This document shows, in pieces, positions 15,160-21,995 of a DNA stretch of 21,995 bases. Position 1 is the stretch's first letter, and each line of letters opens with the position of its first letter. The translations under genes were made by a program, and so were the position numbers. This stretch comes from a virus, in the IMG/VR virus record IMGVR_UViG_3300025769_000955, positions 1 through 21,995 of that record. One strand, given 5' to 3'. A model generated the notes under the pieces. That model made no database searches, was not told the origin of the DNA, and saw nothing but the letters and a program-made list of their open reading frames with translations.

Positions 15160-15506
15160 GCTTCCTCAAGCGTGCCAAGCTCCAAGTCATCCGACTTCCA
15201 AGTGTCATCGCTAATCTTTTTGTCTAGCTTCATGCAGTGCTGCGCTGTGTATTGGCAATACTTAGCACGAAACTCTTCGTCAAAACGCCATGCGTTTAGT
15301 GCATCAACATCTTCCATCGTATAATCATCAACAGATATTTCCTCTGTCTTTGTTAACTTTTTATGCAACTTCGGATGGTTTTCTTTATACCAGTTTAAAA
15401 GCATATTTCTACGCTCTTCGACTACCTTATCAAAACGAATAGGGGTCGGCTTTACTTCAAACCGAACCCCCATAAATTCGCCTGTTATTTTTGTTATACG
15501 TCCCAT
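15102..15506 (-). CDS. Tail assembly chaperone, short form (lambda G-like)
   Basis: This 134-residue helix-rich, charged protein is encoded between the tail tube genes and the tape measure gene, the canonical place for the tail assembly chaperone. It contains FDKVVEERRNMLLNWYKEN and a middle acidic region (DYTMEDVDALNAWRFDEEF). By analogy with lambda gpG it would coat the tape measure protein and keep it soluble until tube assembly; it is not in the mature tail. A slippery TTTTTTT at 15153-15147, 14 codons before its stop, allows part of the ribosomes to enter the -1 frame and make the longer form. The start is an ATG 4 nt after the 13-nt sequence ATAAAGCGAGCAA. Sequence similarity to known chaperones is weak; the call rests on position and frameshift layout. 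Confidence 0.75.
   Translation of the reverse strand: MGRITKITGEFMGVRFEVKPTPIRFDKVVEERRNMLLNWYKENHPKLHKKLTKTEEISVDDYTMEDVDALNAWRFDEEFRAKYCQYTAQHCMKLDKKISDDTWKSDDLELGTLEEAWDFFTNRRQVPSNGVGVL
15105..15153 (-). promoter_or_regulatory. Programmed -1 ribosomal frameshift signal (slippery heptamer and downstream hairpin)
   Basis: On the minus strand the heptamer T TTT TTT (15153-15147) sits in the correct register (GAT TTT TTT ACG) for tandem -1 slippage. Thirteen nt later (15133-15105) AAGTAC pairs with GTACTT, enclosing CTCC/GGAG. An alternative is a 9-bp stem with a 2-nt bulge. The -1 frame is open for 77 codons; the zero frame stops 14 codons after the slip. Confidence 0.75.
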
Positions 15507-15530
15507 AAATTGCTCGCTTTATTTATGTGG

Positions 15531-16394
15531 TTATGTGTTGAACTCTACAAACTCATAATCAGTAGAAAGTTGCAGAGTTGGATTCTGGAATTTAACAGTG
15601 TCTGTGCTTCCGATTTCAATAGATACTCTTACGTATTCACAAGCTGCTACAAGGGTTTTGCTTACTTGAGTAGTACCCGTTCCGCTTATAGCTGTAGTGG
15701 CTTGTACGCCCGTAGTAGAACCTGTGTCATCATAACACTGAATACCAATAAGAGCGTTACTAGCAGAGTCTTCAGTTACATCAATGCTGAATGTTAGGCT
15801 TTTGGCTGGGAACGGAAAGTGTATGTCTCGATACATGGTTCCGCTACCAACGCTTGCATCCGTAAGCGTCTGAACTCCTGATGTAAAATCTAGCGTCTCA
15901 ACGGTATCTGTCCACCCTGCTGCTAAGTCAGTAGTAGAACCCTCTTGCCAACCATACAAGGCTAATCCATTCTTACAGTAGGACATCTCTGCTGTGTGCT
16001 TACCCGTAGTGGAATCGTATCCACCTTTGGCTTCACGTAAACTAGAGAATCGGAAGGACATATTGTCCTCGAATCCCTTGTTTATTTGCAGGGTTCCTTC
16101 CATCTGAAGAATGGAGTCGTCTAATCCATATCCAGTGAACACTAGGTTGGTTTGAGCTTGTGCCCAATCAAACAACTGCGCTTTAGCGGATTGGCTATAT
16201 ACCCCAGTAACGGTGATGTTATAGTTTTTGCTAGTGATTATCTCACGGTTATTCTCAATGACCTGTGTGTTAGGTTCAATGCTAATAACTTGGCGAGACG
16301 CTTCAGCCGCACCTTCCTGAACAACAGAAAACAATAATGTTTCTGTAAGGTCAGAAGTATTAACCAAAGCTAGTTTGCTTAGTTGCGTAGGCAT
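15531..16394 (-). CDS. Major tail tube protein with C-terminal extension
   Basis: This 287-residue protein has an N-terminal part (about 1-130) related to the upstream 139-residue protein. Both contain the pattern EP.T..(I/V)E.NREI..S (IEPNTQVIENNREI at 39-52 here). Residues about 165-278 form an extra beta-rich domain (LDFTSGVQTLTDASVG, FPFPAKSLTFSIDV, CEYVRVSIEIGSTD) that looks like a small jelly roll, as in decorated tail tube proteins carrying an Ig- or carbohydrate-binding-like C-terminal domain. The tube domain would polymerise into the non-contractile tail tube and the extension would decorate its outside. It is encoded immediately upstream of the chaperone genes, the usual place for the major tail protein. 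Which of the two related proteins is the main tube subunit cannot be decided from sequence. Confidence 0.72.
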   Translation of the reverse strand: MPTQLSKLALVNTSDLTETLLFSVVQEGAAEASRQVISIEPNTQVIENNREIITSKNYNITVTGVYSQSAKAQLFDWAQAQTNLVFTGYGLDDSILQMEGTLQINKGFEDNMSFRFSSLREAKGGYDSTTGKHTAEMSYCKNGLALYGWQEGSTTDLAAGWTDTVETLDFTSGVQTLTDASVGSGTMYRDIHFPFPAKSLTFSIDVTEDSASNALIGIQCYDDTGSTTGVQATTAISGTGTTQVSKTLVAACEYVRVSIEIGSTDTVKFQNPTLQLSTDYEFVEFNT

Positions 16395-16421
16395 GATTCG
16401 TTACCAGTTAGAGTGTTAGGA

Positions 16422-16841
16422 TTAGGCGGTTGCTACAACCATAGCTACTTCACCGTCTACGTCAGACGCTTGAGCAACTAAAACAGTCTCTAAACGACCA
16501 TTATCAAATGCGTGATGTCCTTGAATGTAAGTAAGCTCAGTAGTAAGGTCGTGTGAACCACTCTTACCATTCAATCTGATTTTACCTTCCGTTGGAAGTG
16601 TACCATCCGTAGAAACGTAAGCGCTGTCTAGGATTGCTCCACCACCATCAAAAGCAGTGTTTTTAGAGCGAATAACGATACGACCAGTATAAGACTCGTA
16701 TATCTCACGATTGTCTTCTACGTTTACTGTATCAGGCTCTAGTGTTACTTCTACACCATCTACGGTGATGTTGCTGATTACACCCTGTGATGAACCACCA
16801 CTATTGAGGATTTCAGCAGATTCAAATATTAACTTTGCCAT
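16422..16841 (-). CDS. Tail tube protein (short paralog)
   Basis: This 139-residue protein is beta-rich and starts MAKLIFESAEILNSGG. Its core LEPDTVNVEDNREIYESYTGRIVIRS (34-59) aligns with IEPNTQVIENNREI in the neighbouring 287-residue protein, so the pair are paralogs sharing the tail tube fold. Its length fits a single-domain tube subunit without the decorating domain. It lies between the tail terminator candidate and the longer paralog. It could be the main tube subunit, with the longer form at a specialised ring, or the reverse. The leader is A-rich (AACACAAAAAACA) with no Shine-Dalgarno, consistent with strong expression in Bacteroidota. Confidence 0.72.
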   Translation of the reverse strand: MAKLIFESAEILNSGGSSQGVISNITVDGVEVTLEPDTVNVEDNREIYESYTGRIVIRSKNTAFDGGGAILDSAYVSTDGTLPTEGKIRLNGKSGSHDLTTELTYIQGHHAFDNGRLETVLVAQASDVDGEVAMVVATA

Positions 16842-16858
16842 TGTTTTTTGTGTTTAGT

Positions 16859-17314
16859 TTAGGATATTTGGATTATACTTTCAAAATTCACTGTGGTAGA
16901 TAAGTAGCCGTCTTGTTCTTCTACTGAATCTACGCCAGTAACTGTGAGCGTCCACAAGTCACTGTTAATGTCTGATGCTGTCGTATCCGTTGCCCAATCA
17001 AATAGCTGATCTGTAATCTCTAACATTCTATCGTATCTCGCTTCTTTAATAGAATGGCTATCAGATTGCTCAATGTACACTATCGCTTGAAACTGTTGAT
17101 TAAGCTCACTAGGTTTTTCGTCATTCAATAAGTAATCTGTATTTGCACCTAGCAATCTAAAAACAACAACTTCATTTTTAATGTCTGAACGTTGGATAAT
17201 ATCGAAAGAATCACCACTATATTTCAATACCTTTTCAACGGTACTTCTCGCATCCGTAGAAGAATAACTACTAAAGTTAGATACGTACCCACTAAGTATT
17301 GCGTTTCTATCCAA
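16859..17314 (-). CDS. Tail terminator or tail completion protein
   Basis: This 151-residue protein is encoded just before the tail tube genes and after the neck gene, where siphoviruses carry the tail terminator. It is mixed alpha/beta: an N-terminal helix with MDRNAILSGYVSNF, strands such as NEVVVFRLL, FQAIVYIEQSD and LWTLTVTGVDSV, a central helix (IKEARYDRMLEITDQLFDWAT), and a final strand with YLSTTVNFESII. A long helix packed on a sheet with a closing 'TT(V/I).F...' strand is the usual pattern for this family (lambda gpU type). It would cap the tube after it reaches full length and form the head-side tail interface. No Shine-Dalgarno is seen; the start overlaps the previous gene by 8 nt. 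Confidence 0.65.
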   Translation of the reverse strand: MDRNAILSGYVSNFSSYSSTDARSTVEKVLKYSGDSFDIIQRSDIKNEVVVFRLLGANTDYLLNDEKPSELNQQFQAIVYIEQSDSHSIKEARYDRMLEITDQLFDWATDTTASDINSDLWTLTVTGVDSVEEQDGYLSTTVNFESIIQIS

Positions 17315-17816
17315 GTCTAGTCACCTTTGCTTTAGCTCTTAACGTTCTTGGTTTATTGAGCATAGTTTCTAATATCTGACTTGTTTTTTGAACAAGTTTA
17401 CCTGCTGGAGATCCTGATAAGTTAGAGTCAGATTCGTTGGGAAATTGTCTTCTTTGATATTTAGCTGTGCCATCTTCATGAGTAATCATATAGTTATAAA
17501 CATTTGCAGGATATTCAAACTTAATTGCAGGGCTAGAGTTGATTACACCATATCTTGAATTAAGCTCTGTGTAAGCTTTGCCTGTATAATTAAAATCAGC
17601 TATATTTTTCTTGCCACGCTTTAATTTCTTGTTAATGTACTTTTTGTTAGTAAGTTTCACTCTAGGGCTACCATTAGGATCCATTCCAGATTTATTTAGT
17701 CTATCAATGGTAGATTCGTATTCCTTCTGTATTTGCATAACGGCATTTTTCATGTCGTTAGACCTAGCAGAGGTCATTTTTTGAATGTCTTTATATATAG
17801 CTTCGCCCAGTGTCAT
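17307..17816 (-). CDS. Neck protein, HK97 gp10-like (head-tail joining)
   Basis: This 169-residue protein lies between a head-tail adaptor candidate and the tail terminator candidate, the usual slot for the HK97 gp10-type tail completion or neck protein. The N-terminal helix (IQKMTSARSNDMKNAVMQIQ, then KEYESTIDRLNK) is followed by a lysine-rich stretch (KKYINKKLKRGKK), a central strand region (FEYPANVYNYMITHEDGTAKY) and a basic C-terminus (NKPRTLRAKAKVTRLG). The segment 'Y.Y.ITHEDGTA.Y.RRQFP' near residue 110 is reminiscent of gp10-family proteins, where a ring subunit carries an exposed loop. The role is inferred mostly from gene order. It overlaps the next gene by 8 nt and starts 2 nt after the previous stop. 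Confidence 0.6.
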   Translation of the reverse strand: MTLGEAIYKDIQKMTSARSNDMKNAVMQIQKEYESTIDRLNKSGMDPNGSPRVKLTNKKYINKKLKRGKKNIADFNYTGKAYTELNSRYGVINSSPAIKFEYPANVYNYMITHEDGTAKYQRRQFPNESDSNLSGSPAGKLVQKTSQILETMLNKPRTLRAKAKVTRLG

Positions 17817-17817
17817 A

Positions 17818-18273
17818 TCAATATAAACTCATGAATCTAACTCTAGGGGTAGTCTTTGGTTTCGCTAATAAACCACTTAGTCTTCTGAGGTTTGCAGGCA
17901 AATATTGATTATACATTTGATAGTACTTACCAGCTTTCTGAAATGAAAAACTATCTTGATGGGTTGCGTCTTGAGCAAACCACAACTCTAAAAATTTGTA
18001 GGAAAGAATATCTACTAACAAGTCCTCTGTGTCGATGGCATATATAGCATCAAGTAACGCTACTTCTGTGCTATACGTCTCATCATTTATATATTCTCTT
18101 AGTTGCTCTAGTATATCCGTTTTAAGGAGCTTAACCGCCTTATCTAATATTAAGTTATCCTTCTCTGATAGATTGAGCGCTGTAGTGCCTCCTGTGACGT
18201 TAACGCCCTTAAACGTCAACTCTTCTAGCGCATCAATGTCGTCTCTCGTAAGGGTTAAGCTACTAAATGCCAT
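17818..18273 (-). CDS. Head-tail adaptor / connector protein
   Basis: This 151-residue, mostly helical protein follows the capsid gene and the small membrane protein gene, where the adaptor (HK97 gp6 or SPP1 gp15 type) is normally encoded. The N-terminus begins with TRDDIDALEELTF and continues into a long helix with LILDKAVKLLKTDILEQLREY. A second helical block contains LLVDILSYKFLELWFAQDA and KAGKYYQMYNQYLPANLRRL. The C-terminus is basic and extended (KPKTTPRVRFMSLY), suited to contacting the portal ring. It would form the ring between portal and neck. No catalytic motif is present. The leader has no Shine-Dalgarno but is AT-rich (AAAGAAAATAATT). Alternative assignment: another connector type. 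Confidence 0.62.
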   Translation of the reverse strand: MAFSSLTLTRDDIDALEELTFKGVNVTGGTTALNLSEKDNLILDKAVKLLKTDILEQLREYINDETYSTEVALLDAIYAIDTEDLLVDILSYKFLELWFAQDATHQDSFSFQKAGKYYQMYNQYLPANLRRLSGLLAKPKTTPRVRFMSLY

Positions 18274-18275
18274 AA

Positions 18276-18479
18276 TTATTTTCTTTTTATTTGTTCGTGT
18301 TTAATTCGCTGCCATTCTCCATACCATTTAGTAGTCATATACCCCAAAGTAACCAAACCGATAAGCAAGGACACACCAGCAGATACTTGATTAAGAGTAA
18401 GGCTTGAAAGCAAACCAACAGTTCCTATTACTGCTTTATAGTCCATAATCTCGTCTATGTTTATCACGTTACTGTTCAT
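18276..18479 (-). CDS. Small membrane protein, holin candidate
   Basis: This 67-residue protein has a polar N-terminus (about 1-14), one or two hydrophobic segments (about 15-30, AVIGTVGLLSSL; and 34-52, GVSLLIGLVTLGYM), and a basic C-terminal tail with KWYGEWQRIKHEQIKRK. Small size, membrane segments and a charged C-terminus fit class II holins, which form lysis lesions. However, no endolysin gene is adjacent, and it sits in the head module between capsid and connector genes. It could instead be a membrane anchor or morphogenesis factor. Its start is 5 nt downstream of the terminator T-run after the capsid gene, so it needs read-through or its own promoter. Confidence 0.45.
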   Translation of the reverse strand: MNSNVINIDEIMDYKAVIGTVGLLSSLTLNQVSAGVSLLIGLVTLGYMTTKWYGEWQRIKHEQIKRK

Positions 18480-18483
18480 GGCT

Positions 18484-18524
18484 TAAAAAAAGGGGGCAGT
18501 TACCATAATGGTAACCACTCCCCT
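18484..18524 (-). terminator. Rho-independent terminator after the major capsid gene
   Basis: Reading leftward from the capsid stop (18547-18545), the minus strand has GGGG, then GTTACC-ATTAT-GGTAAC (perfect 6-bp arms, extendable to 8 bp with the loop shrinking to one base) and CCCCC. It is followed at once by seven T (18491-18485). It is a clear intrinsic terminator or attenuator that would reduce transcription of neck and tail genes relative to capsid. The next ATG starts at 18479. Confidence 0.88.
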
Positions 18525-18544
18525 CTCAATTAGTTTACTAGGGC

Positions 18545-19738
18545 TTACGCCTTAGCTACATTACCACGAATGTAACGTCCACCTAAGTCTGGTCGGAATA
18601 CCTTAACTCCGTATAATACTTCGATAAGGATGTCAGCGCCTGACTTGGTTTCTTCTACAGTCAACGTGTAGTTTACGTTGTTCATTGGCTCGAAACCAGC
18701 AGCTCTACGAACGCCTGAACCTGAACCGCTATCCACTGAAGGCATTACAGCAGTTACTAAGGCAAGGGCAGATGGGTCGTAGAAGAACTGCTCACGTCCA
18801 GTGTCACCAGAAGCAATATCAACTGGGTTGATAGTTGCGTTGTTAGCAACAGCTTTACGTAATGGCTCTTTAAGAGTCAATACACTAGCAGTTTGGCTTT
18901 CTACAGTGTAGAAGTCATCAGTGCCTTTAGCGGAACCGAAAGTAACGATGTCACCCTCAGCTAAAGATACAGTTGCAGCACCGCCAGCACCATTGTCAAT
19001 GGTTAACTCAGTTTGCCCGATAGCTTCGTCAGCAGCTAATGTAGCGTTAGTTACTGTAGCAGCAGTGTGGCTAGAACCTTGATTGTCTACGAAGAAGTCG
19101 AAACCATACGCACGAGCCATAGCTCCACCTAACTGAATACCAGCATCTCCACGAGTGTTAGCTTGTTGGAAGATGTTTAGGGTAGTCAAGTCTTTTTCTA
19201 CGAATGGGTCAATAACCATCATTAGGTTATCCGTAGTGAACTTACGAGAAGCCATAATTCTACGAGCTTCTGCAAGGTCATTGTCGTCCATTACAGTAGA
19301 GTCAGTGTTGTTGTCAGCGAAAGCTACTTCAAAAGACTTACGAGCTTCTACTTTTACGTCAGCATTGATCTGGTCAATAAGCTGGTGTAGTCTTGGTACA
19401 AAGTGCTGTTGTACTAAGTCAGGAAGCGCAAACTTTTGGTCAGCTTTGTCGATGCTGAAACCAGTGTAGTAGTGCTTGTTGATGGTTAACGTCTCTTCAC
19501 TAGCATCAGGAGTACCTAGAGAGTAGCTACCTGAGTAAGAGGAAGGAGAGCCAGTAGGCTTTACTGCACGAGTGATATTTACAGACTTGTTACGAGATGC
19601 AACGAGTCCTTCGATAGATGCGCCAGCTACGTTAGTAACGGCTTTGGATACCATTGGTCGGTCTGGATATTGGTTAGCTAGTGCAACCTCAACAAACGCC
19701 TCTGGCTCATAGATGGAAAAATTACTATTAATTGCCAT
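18545..19738 (-). CDS. Major capsid protein, P22 coat-like with inserted domain
   Basis: This 397-residue protein has the architecture of the P22 coat protein (gp5). An N-terminal arm and long helix come first (EAFVEVALANQYPDRPMVSKAV, about 13-34). The body follows (ADVKVEARKSFEVAFA at about 126-141, and TTDNLMMVIDPFVEKDL). Next is an inserted beta-rich domain at about 222-308 (TELTIDNGAGGAATVSLAEGDIVTFGSA), equivalent in position to the P22 I-domain. The C-terminal segment ADILIEVLYGVKVFRPDLGGRYIRG (about 368-392) resembles the P22 ending ALWYGVNATRPEAIGVGL. HK97-fold coat proteins build the icosahedral shell, and the insertion may stabilise the monomer. The gene follows the scaffold gene and is closed by a strong terminator. 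It has no Shine-Dalgarno (TTTATAAAGAC leader). Confidence 0.85.
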   Translation of the reverse strand: MAINSNFSIYEPEAFVEVALANQYPDRPMVSKAVTNVAGASIEGLVASRNKSVNITRAVKPTGSPSSYSGSYSLGTPDASEETLTINKHYYTGFSIDKADQKFALPDLVQQHFVPRLHQLIDQINADVKVEARKSFEVAFADNNTDSTVMDDNDLAEARRIMASRKFTTDNLMMVIDPFVEKDLTTLNIFQQANTRGDAGIQLGGAMARAYGFDFFVDNQGSSHTAATVTNATLAADEAIGQTELTIDNGAGGAATVSLAEGDIVTFGSAKGTDDFYTVESQTASVLTLKEPLRKAVANNATINPVDIASGDTGREQFFYDPSALALVTAVMPSVDSGSGSGVRRAAGFEPMNNVNYTLTVEETKSGADILIEVLYGVKVFRPDLGGRYIRGNVAKA

Positions 19739-19840
19739 GTCTTTATAAAAGTTAAATTAAATGTTGGATTATATTTAGCTTTTGGGTCGCTGTGACCAGA
19801 ACATGACAATTAAGGTTTTGCCTAACCATAAAAGATGGAT
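19739..19840 (-). other. Intergenic leader upstream of the major capsid gene
   Basis: This 102-nt gap separates scaffold and capsid genes. It holds a TATAAT (19773-19768 on the minus strand) with TGGTCA 19 bp upstream, and a short GGTC/GACC hairpin. A capsid-boosting promoter would make sense, but the spacing is poor and Bacteroidota promoters usually look different. I treat it as undetermined. Confidence 0.3.
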
Positions 19841-20578
19841 TTACGCTTGTTCAGCCCAACCGCCTGCAGCTCTAGAAGCAGCAAATAGCTCCTCAGCCTT
19901 AGCACGATCTGCTGGGTTAGTCGAGCGTACAAGTTTTTGAAACTCTGCTCGGCTAGGTCTTTCACTAGAAGGAGTACCACCAGTTGCTCCTCCTGCGCCC
20001 ACTTTCTTGGGCTTCGCAAATTGTTTAGCAAACTCTACTAGAGAGTTGGCTATAGATTTTCTGTTTCCTTGTTGGTCTAGGTCAGGCACACCATTTTTAA
20101 CGGCATAAAACTCACCATTAGACTCTTCAATTTCATATTCATTATAAAACAGTTGCTCGATATAATCAGTCTTTAGTGTTAATTCATTGTCTTGTTGTAA
20201 GGCATTGAACGCACCACTAAACTCGCTGTCGATTCTGTTTTGCATTTGAGTCATTTGTAACTGCTCTTTAGCAGACTCAGCTTCTTGCTGATATTGTTGC
20301 AATAATTCACGCAACTTTTCAGACTCTCCCTTATCCTCTTGTTTAGGAGTTAGAGTTTGCTGAATGCGTGAAAAAGCATCATCTAACGACTCAACTTGAT
20401 CCCCCAGTAATTCAGAGAACTTACTAACAACATCTTTTTCAACCTTGTTTTTTCCTTCGTTGTATGCGCCCCGAAAGAACTTGTCTTTGTCGAACTCTGG
20501 TTGCTGTTGTGTTTGAGAAGTTGTCTCTTCTGTTGTTGACTCAGGAGCGTCAACGGACTCTATGTTTTCTTCACTCAT
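19841..20578 (-). CDS. Scaffolding protein
   Basis: This 245-residue acidic, glutamine-rich, helical protein is encoded between portal and major capsid genes, the usual location of the scaffold. An unstructured acidic N-terminus (about 1-28, SEENIESVDAPESTTEETTS) leads into DKDKFFRGAYNEGKNKVEKD, long coiled-coil segments (about 60-125, LRELLQQYQQEAESAKEQL) and a central region with GAFNALQQDNELTLK. A flexible glycine and serine linker (about 195-207, VGAGGATGG) separates a short helical C-terminus (SRAEFQKLVRSTNPADRAKAEELFAAS), which could be the coat-binding hook as in P22 gp8. It would guide procapsid assembly and leave before packaging. No protease motif is seen. The start lies 16 nt after the portal stop. 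Confidence 0.82.
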   Translation of the reverse strand: MSEENIESVDAPESTTEETTSQTQQQPEFDKDKFFRGAYNEGKNKVEKDVVSKFSELLGDQVESLDDAFSRIQQTLTPKQEDKGESEKLRELLQQYQQEAESAKEQLQMTQMQNRIDSEFSGAFNALQQDNELTLKTDYIEQLFYNEYEIEESNGEFYAVKNGVPDLDQQGNRKSIANSLVEFAKQFAKPKKVGAGGATGGTPSSERPSRAEFQKLVRSTNPADRAKAEELFAASRAAGGWAEQA

Positions 20579-20594
20579 AATAGTTATAAGTTAG

Positions 20595-21995
20595 TTATTG
20601 CTCGCTATTTAAATCAATACCAAGTTCTGCTTGGCGTTGAAGCTCTTCTTGTGGTAATATATCAATAAGATTTTTAAGATCACCACTAGTTTTTGGAATA
20701 CCAAATTCATCGAAGTGTTGCATGACGCTCACTATGTCTTCTTGAGGCATGGATCGCTTTCTCATGTATTCCGCAGTTAGTTTCTTGAGTAGTGGTAAAG
20801 GCAATACGTGATATTGCATACCCTCTGTAATGTCTGAGAATATTTCGGCAGCACTAGACAAGTCATAGTGTTTAGAGTAGGTGACGTGATAATCCGTTGG
20901 GTCTTCGTCACGAACCTTAGCCATTCTTTTCAGTACTTGCATTTCCACCATTTCCATGTCCATAGCCGTAGATGCTAATAGCCCTTGTTCCTCTACATTG
21001 TCGAACCTCTTAGCGGAACCAGATACATTACTTTTAACAATGGACTTATCTCGAACCTGAGCCATAGAAAAGATAAGCGACATCAAATCACCAAAAATTA
21101 CGTCCCTGAGGTGTTGAAGTCCAGACATATCCGCTTGATACAGCATATTGTTGGGTATTTGTTGGTCATCAGGAATAATGATAGCCATACCTACACCCTC
21201 TTTAATCGTGCGAGAGTCGTACTGATCATCATCAGCGACACCAGCTAAAGACCGAACAATGGAATCGGTAAGCACAGGAATAGGGTGACCGAACAACTCA
21301 GAACCTTTCTTTAGGTCATAGAACAACTCTGAGGCTGCAAGGTACATACCCTTTAACGAATATCTACGAGGTTTGCCCACAATGAACGAACTGTTAGCAT
21401 CGGTTTGACCTTTTAACAGGGTAGCTGGAACTTCACCAAACGGATTAGGTATCTCTAATGTCTTTTTCTTGAGTCCGTTTTCTTCTATATACACACAAAT
21501 GTATTCAGGAGTATATGCCGTCCACTTATGCTTCTTAACATTTTGTATGTCATAATACATTTGACGAGTTACAAGCAGTGTTAGTATGCCTTGTTTTACT
21601 TCAAAGTTCCATATCTCGTGCGGTCTAACCACAAAGTTATAAGGAACAACATTACCATTATTGTCGGTTACAGGGCTGCCGTCACCATCCATCATTAGAT
21701 CCGTAACAACCGCACCAAAACCTAACACTTCTTTTACGAATAGAACCTTGTCTCTATAGAACTCAGTAATGGAACAACCAGCATCATCAAAGTTGGATTC
21801 TTTGTACATCCAAAACTCTTTGTTCTCAGGGTAATTTCTATTAACGTTGTTTTCGTCATATATCCGCTGTTGAGCTGAGAAGAATTTTTGCTCCAAAGGA
21901 AACAGTTTCATTCTCCCAAGTCGCTCCCTGTATTCGTCATCACTCTCTATGGTAGACTGAGCAATGATATAGGACTTATCAGAGAATACGGTACT
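20595..21995 (-). CDS. Portal protein, 5' end beyond the window
   Basis: This reading frame stays open past the first in-frame ATG (21911) to the right edge. The extra 28 codons give protein-like sequence (AQSTIESDDEYRERLGR), so the true start lies outside and at least 466 residues are visible. The length, predominantly alpha/beta content and position just before scaffold and capsid genes identify it as the portal, the dodecameric ring through which DNA enters. Recognisable segments are the strand-rich body (PYNFVVRPHEIWNFEVKQGILTLLV), a middle region with GMAIIIPDDQQIPN, and a helical stem-crown region (AEIFSDITEGMQYHVLPLPL, then LKKLTAEYMRKRSMPQEDIV). The C-terminus is acidic (ELGIDLNSEQ). 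The related terminase genes should lie further right. Confidence 0.8.
   Translation of the reverse strand, partial: STVFSDKSYIIAQSTIESDDEYRERLGRMKLFPLEQKFFSAQQRIYDENNVNRNYPENKEFWMYKESNFDDAGCSITEFYRDKVLFVKEVLGFGAVVTDLMMDGDGSPVTDNNGNVVPYNFVVRPHEIWNFEVKQGILTLLVTRQMYYDIQNVKKHKWTAYTPEYICVYIEENGLKKKTLEIPNPFGEVPATLLKGQTDANSSFIVGKPRRYSLKGMYLAASELFYDLKKGSELFGHPIPVLTDSIVRSLAGVADDDQYDSRTIKEGVGMAIIIPDDQQIPNNMLYQADMSGLQHLRDVIFGDLMSLIFSMAQVRDKSIVKSNVSGSAKRFDNVEEQGLLASTAMDMEMVEMQVLKRMAKVRDEDPTDYHVTYSKHYDLSSAAEIFSDITEGMQYHVLPLPLLKKLTAEYMRKRSMPQEDIVSVMQHFDEFGIPKTSGDLKNLIDILPQEELQRQAELGIDLNSEQ

Noticed and set aside
19822-20031. 69-residue minus-strand ORF overlapping the scaffold gene
   Set aside because: It lies in another frame of the scaffold gene and has a leucine-rich shadow composition with no start signal.
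1-21995. CRISPR array, tRNA, insertion sequence or integrase/att site
   Set aside because: No regularly spaced repeats with unique spacers, cloverleaf, transposase or recombinase was recognised by eye in this window.

Overview
The window looks like part of a tailed double-stranded DNA phage (or prophage) genome of siphovirus type. Its host is probably a member of the Bacteroidota, perhaps a marine one. The base composition is AT-rich. The late genes have A/T-rich leaders with no Shine-Dalgarno sequence, as is usual in Bacteroidota. The fibre proteins use module types common in environmental phages. I see no integrase, terminase, lysin, tRNA, insertion sequence or CRISPR array. The large terminase would be expected just beyond the right edge.

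Layout. Almost everything lies on the minus strand and reads from right to left as one morphogenesis cluster. From the right edge: portal protein (5' end cut off by the window), scaffold-like protein, P22-type major capsid protein, a rho-independent terminator, a small membrane (holin-like) protein, then three neck and tail-completion genes. Two related tail tube proteins follow. Next come a tail assembly chaperone pair joined by a probable -1 frameshift, the tape measure protein, a tail hub-like protein, two paralogous tail-tip proteins, and about 9.5 kb of fibre and host-recognition genes. These include a 1264-residue fibre with an Mtd-type N-terminus, an 891-residue protein with three tandem jelly-roll-like modules and a terminal lectin-like domain, and a 432-residue fibre. 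Small accessory genes are interspersed, three of them under 50 codons (6319-6453, 803-949, 721-834).

The left 0.7 kb is on the plus strand. A terminator at 22-62 closes a transcription unit from beyond the left edge. A short intergenic region with phased direct repeats follows, then a gene for a stand-alone DnaA domain IV-like DNA-binding protein and a small membrane-anchored protein. Both have good Shine-Dalgarno sequences, unlike the late genes. The plus and minus units converge on one CTAG that supplies both stop codons (721-724).

How it works together: portal, scaffold and coat build the procapsid; the neck genes join head to tail; tube proteins, chaperones and tape measure build a long non-contractile tail, predicted at roughly 120 nm from the tape measure length; the hub, tip and fibre genes form the adsorption apparatus. 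The best candidates for closer study are the frameshift site, the DnaA-like protein with DnaA-box-like repeats upstream, the duplicated tube and tip genes, and the expanded carbohydrate-binding fibre. No gene-free stretch exceeds 300 bases; the longest is 1-169.
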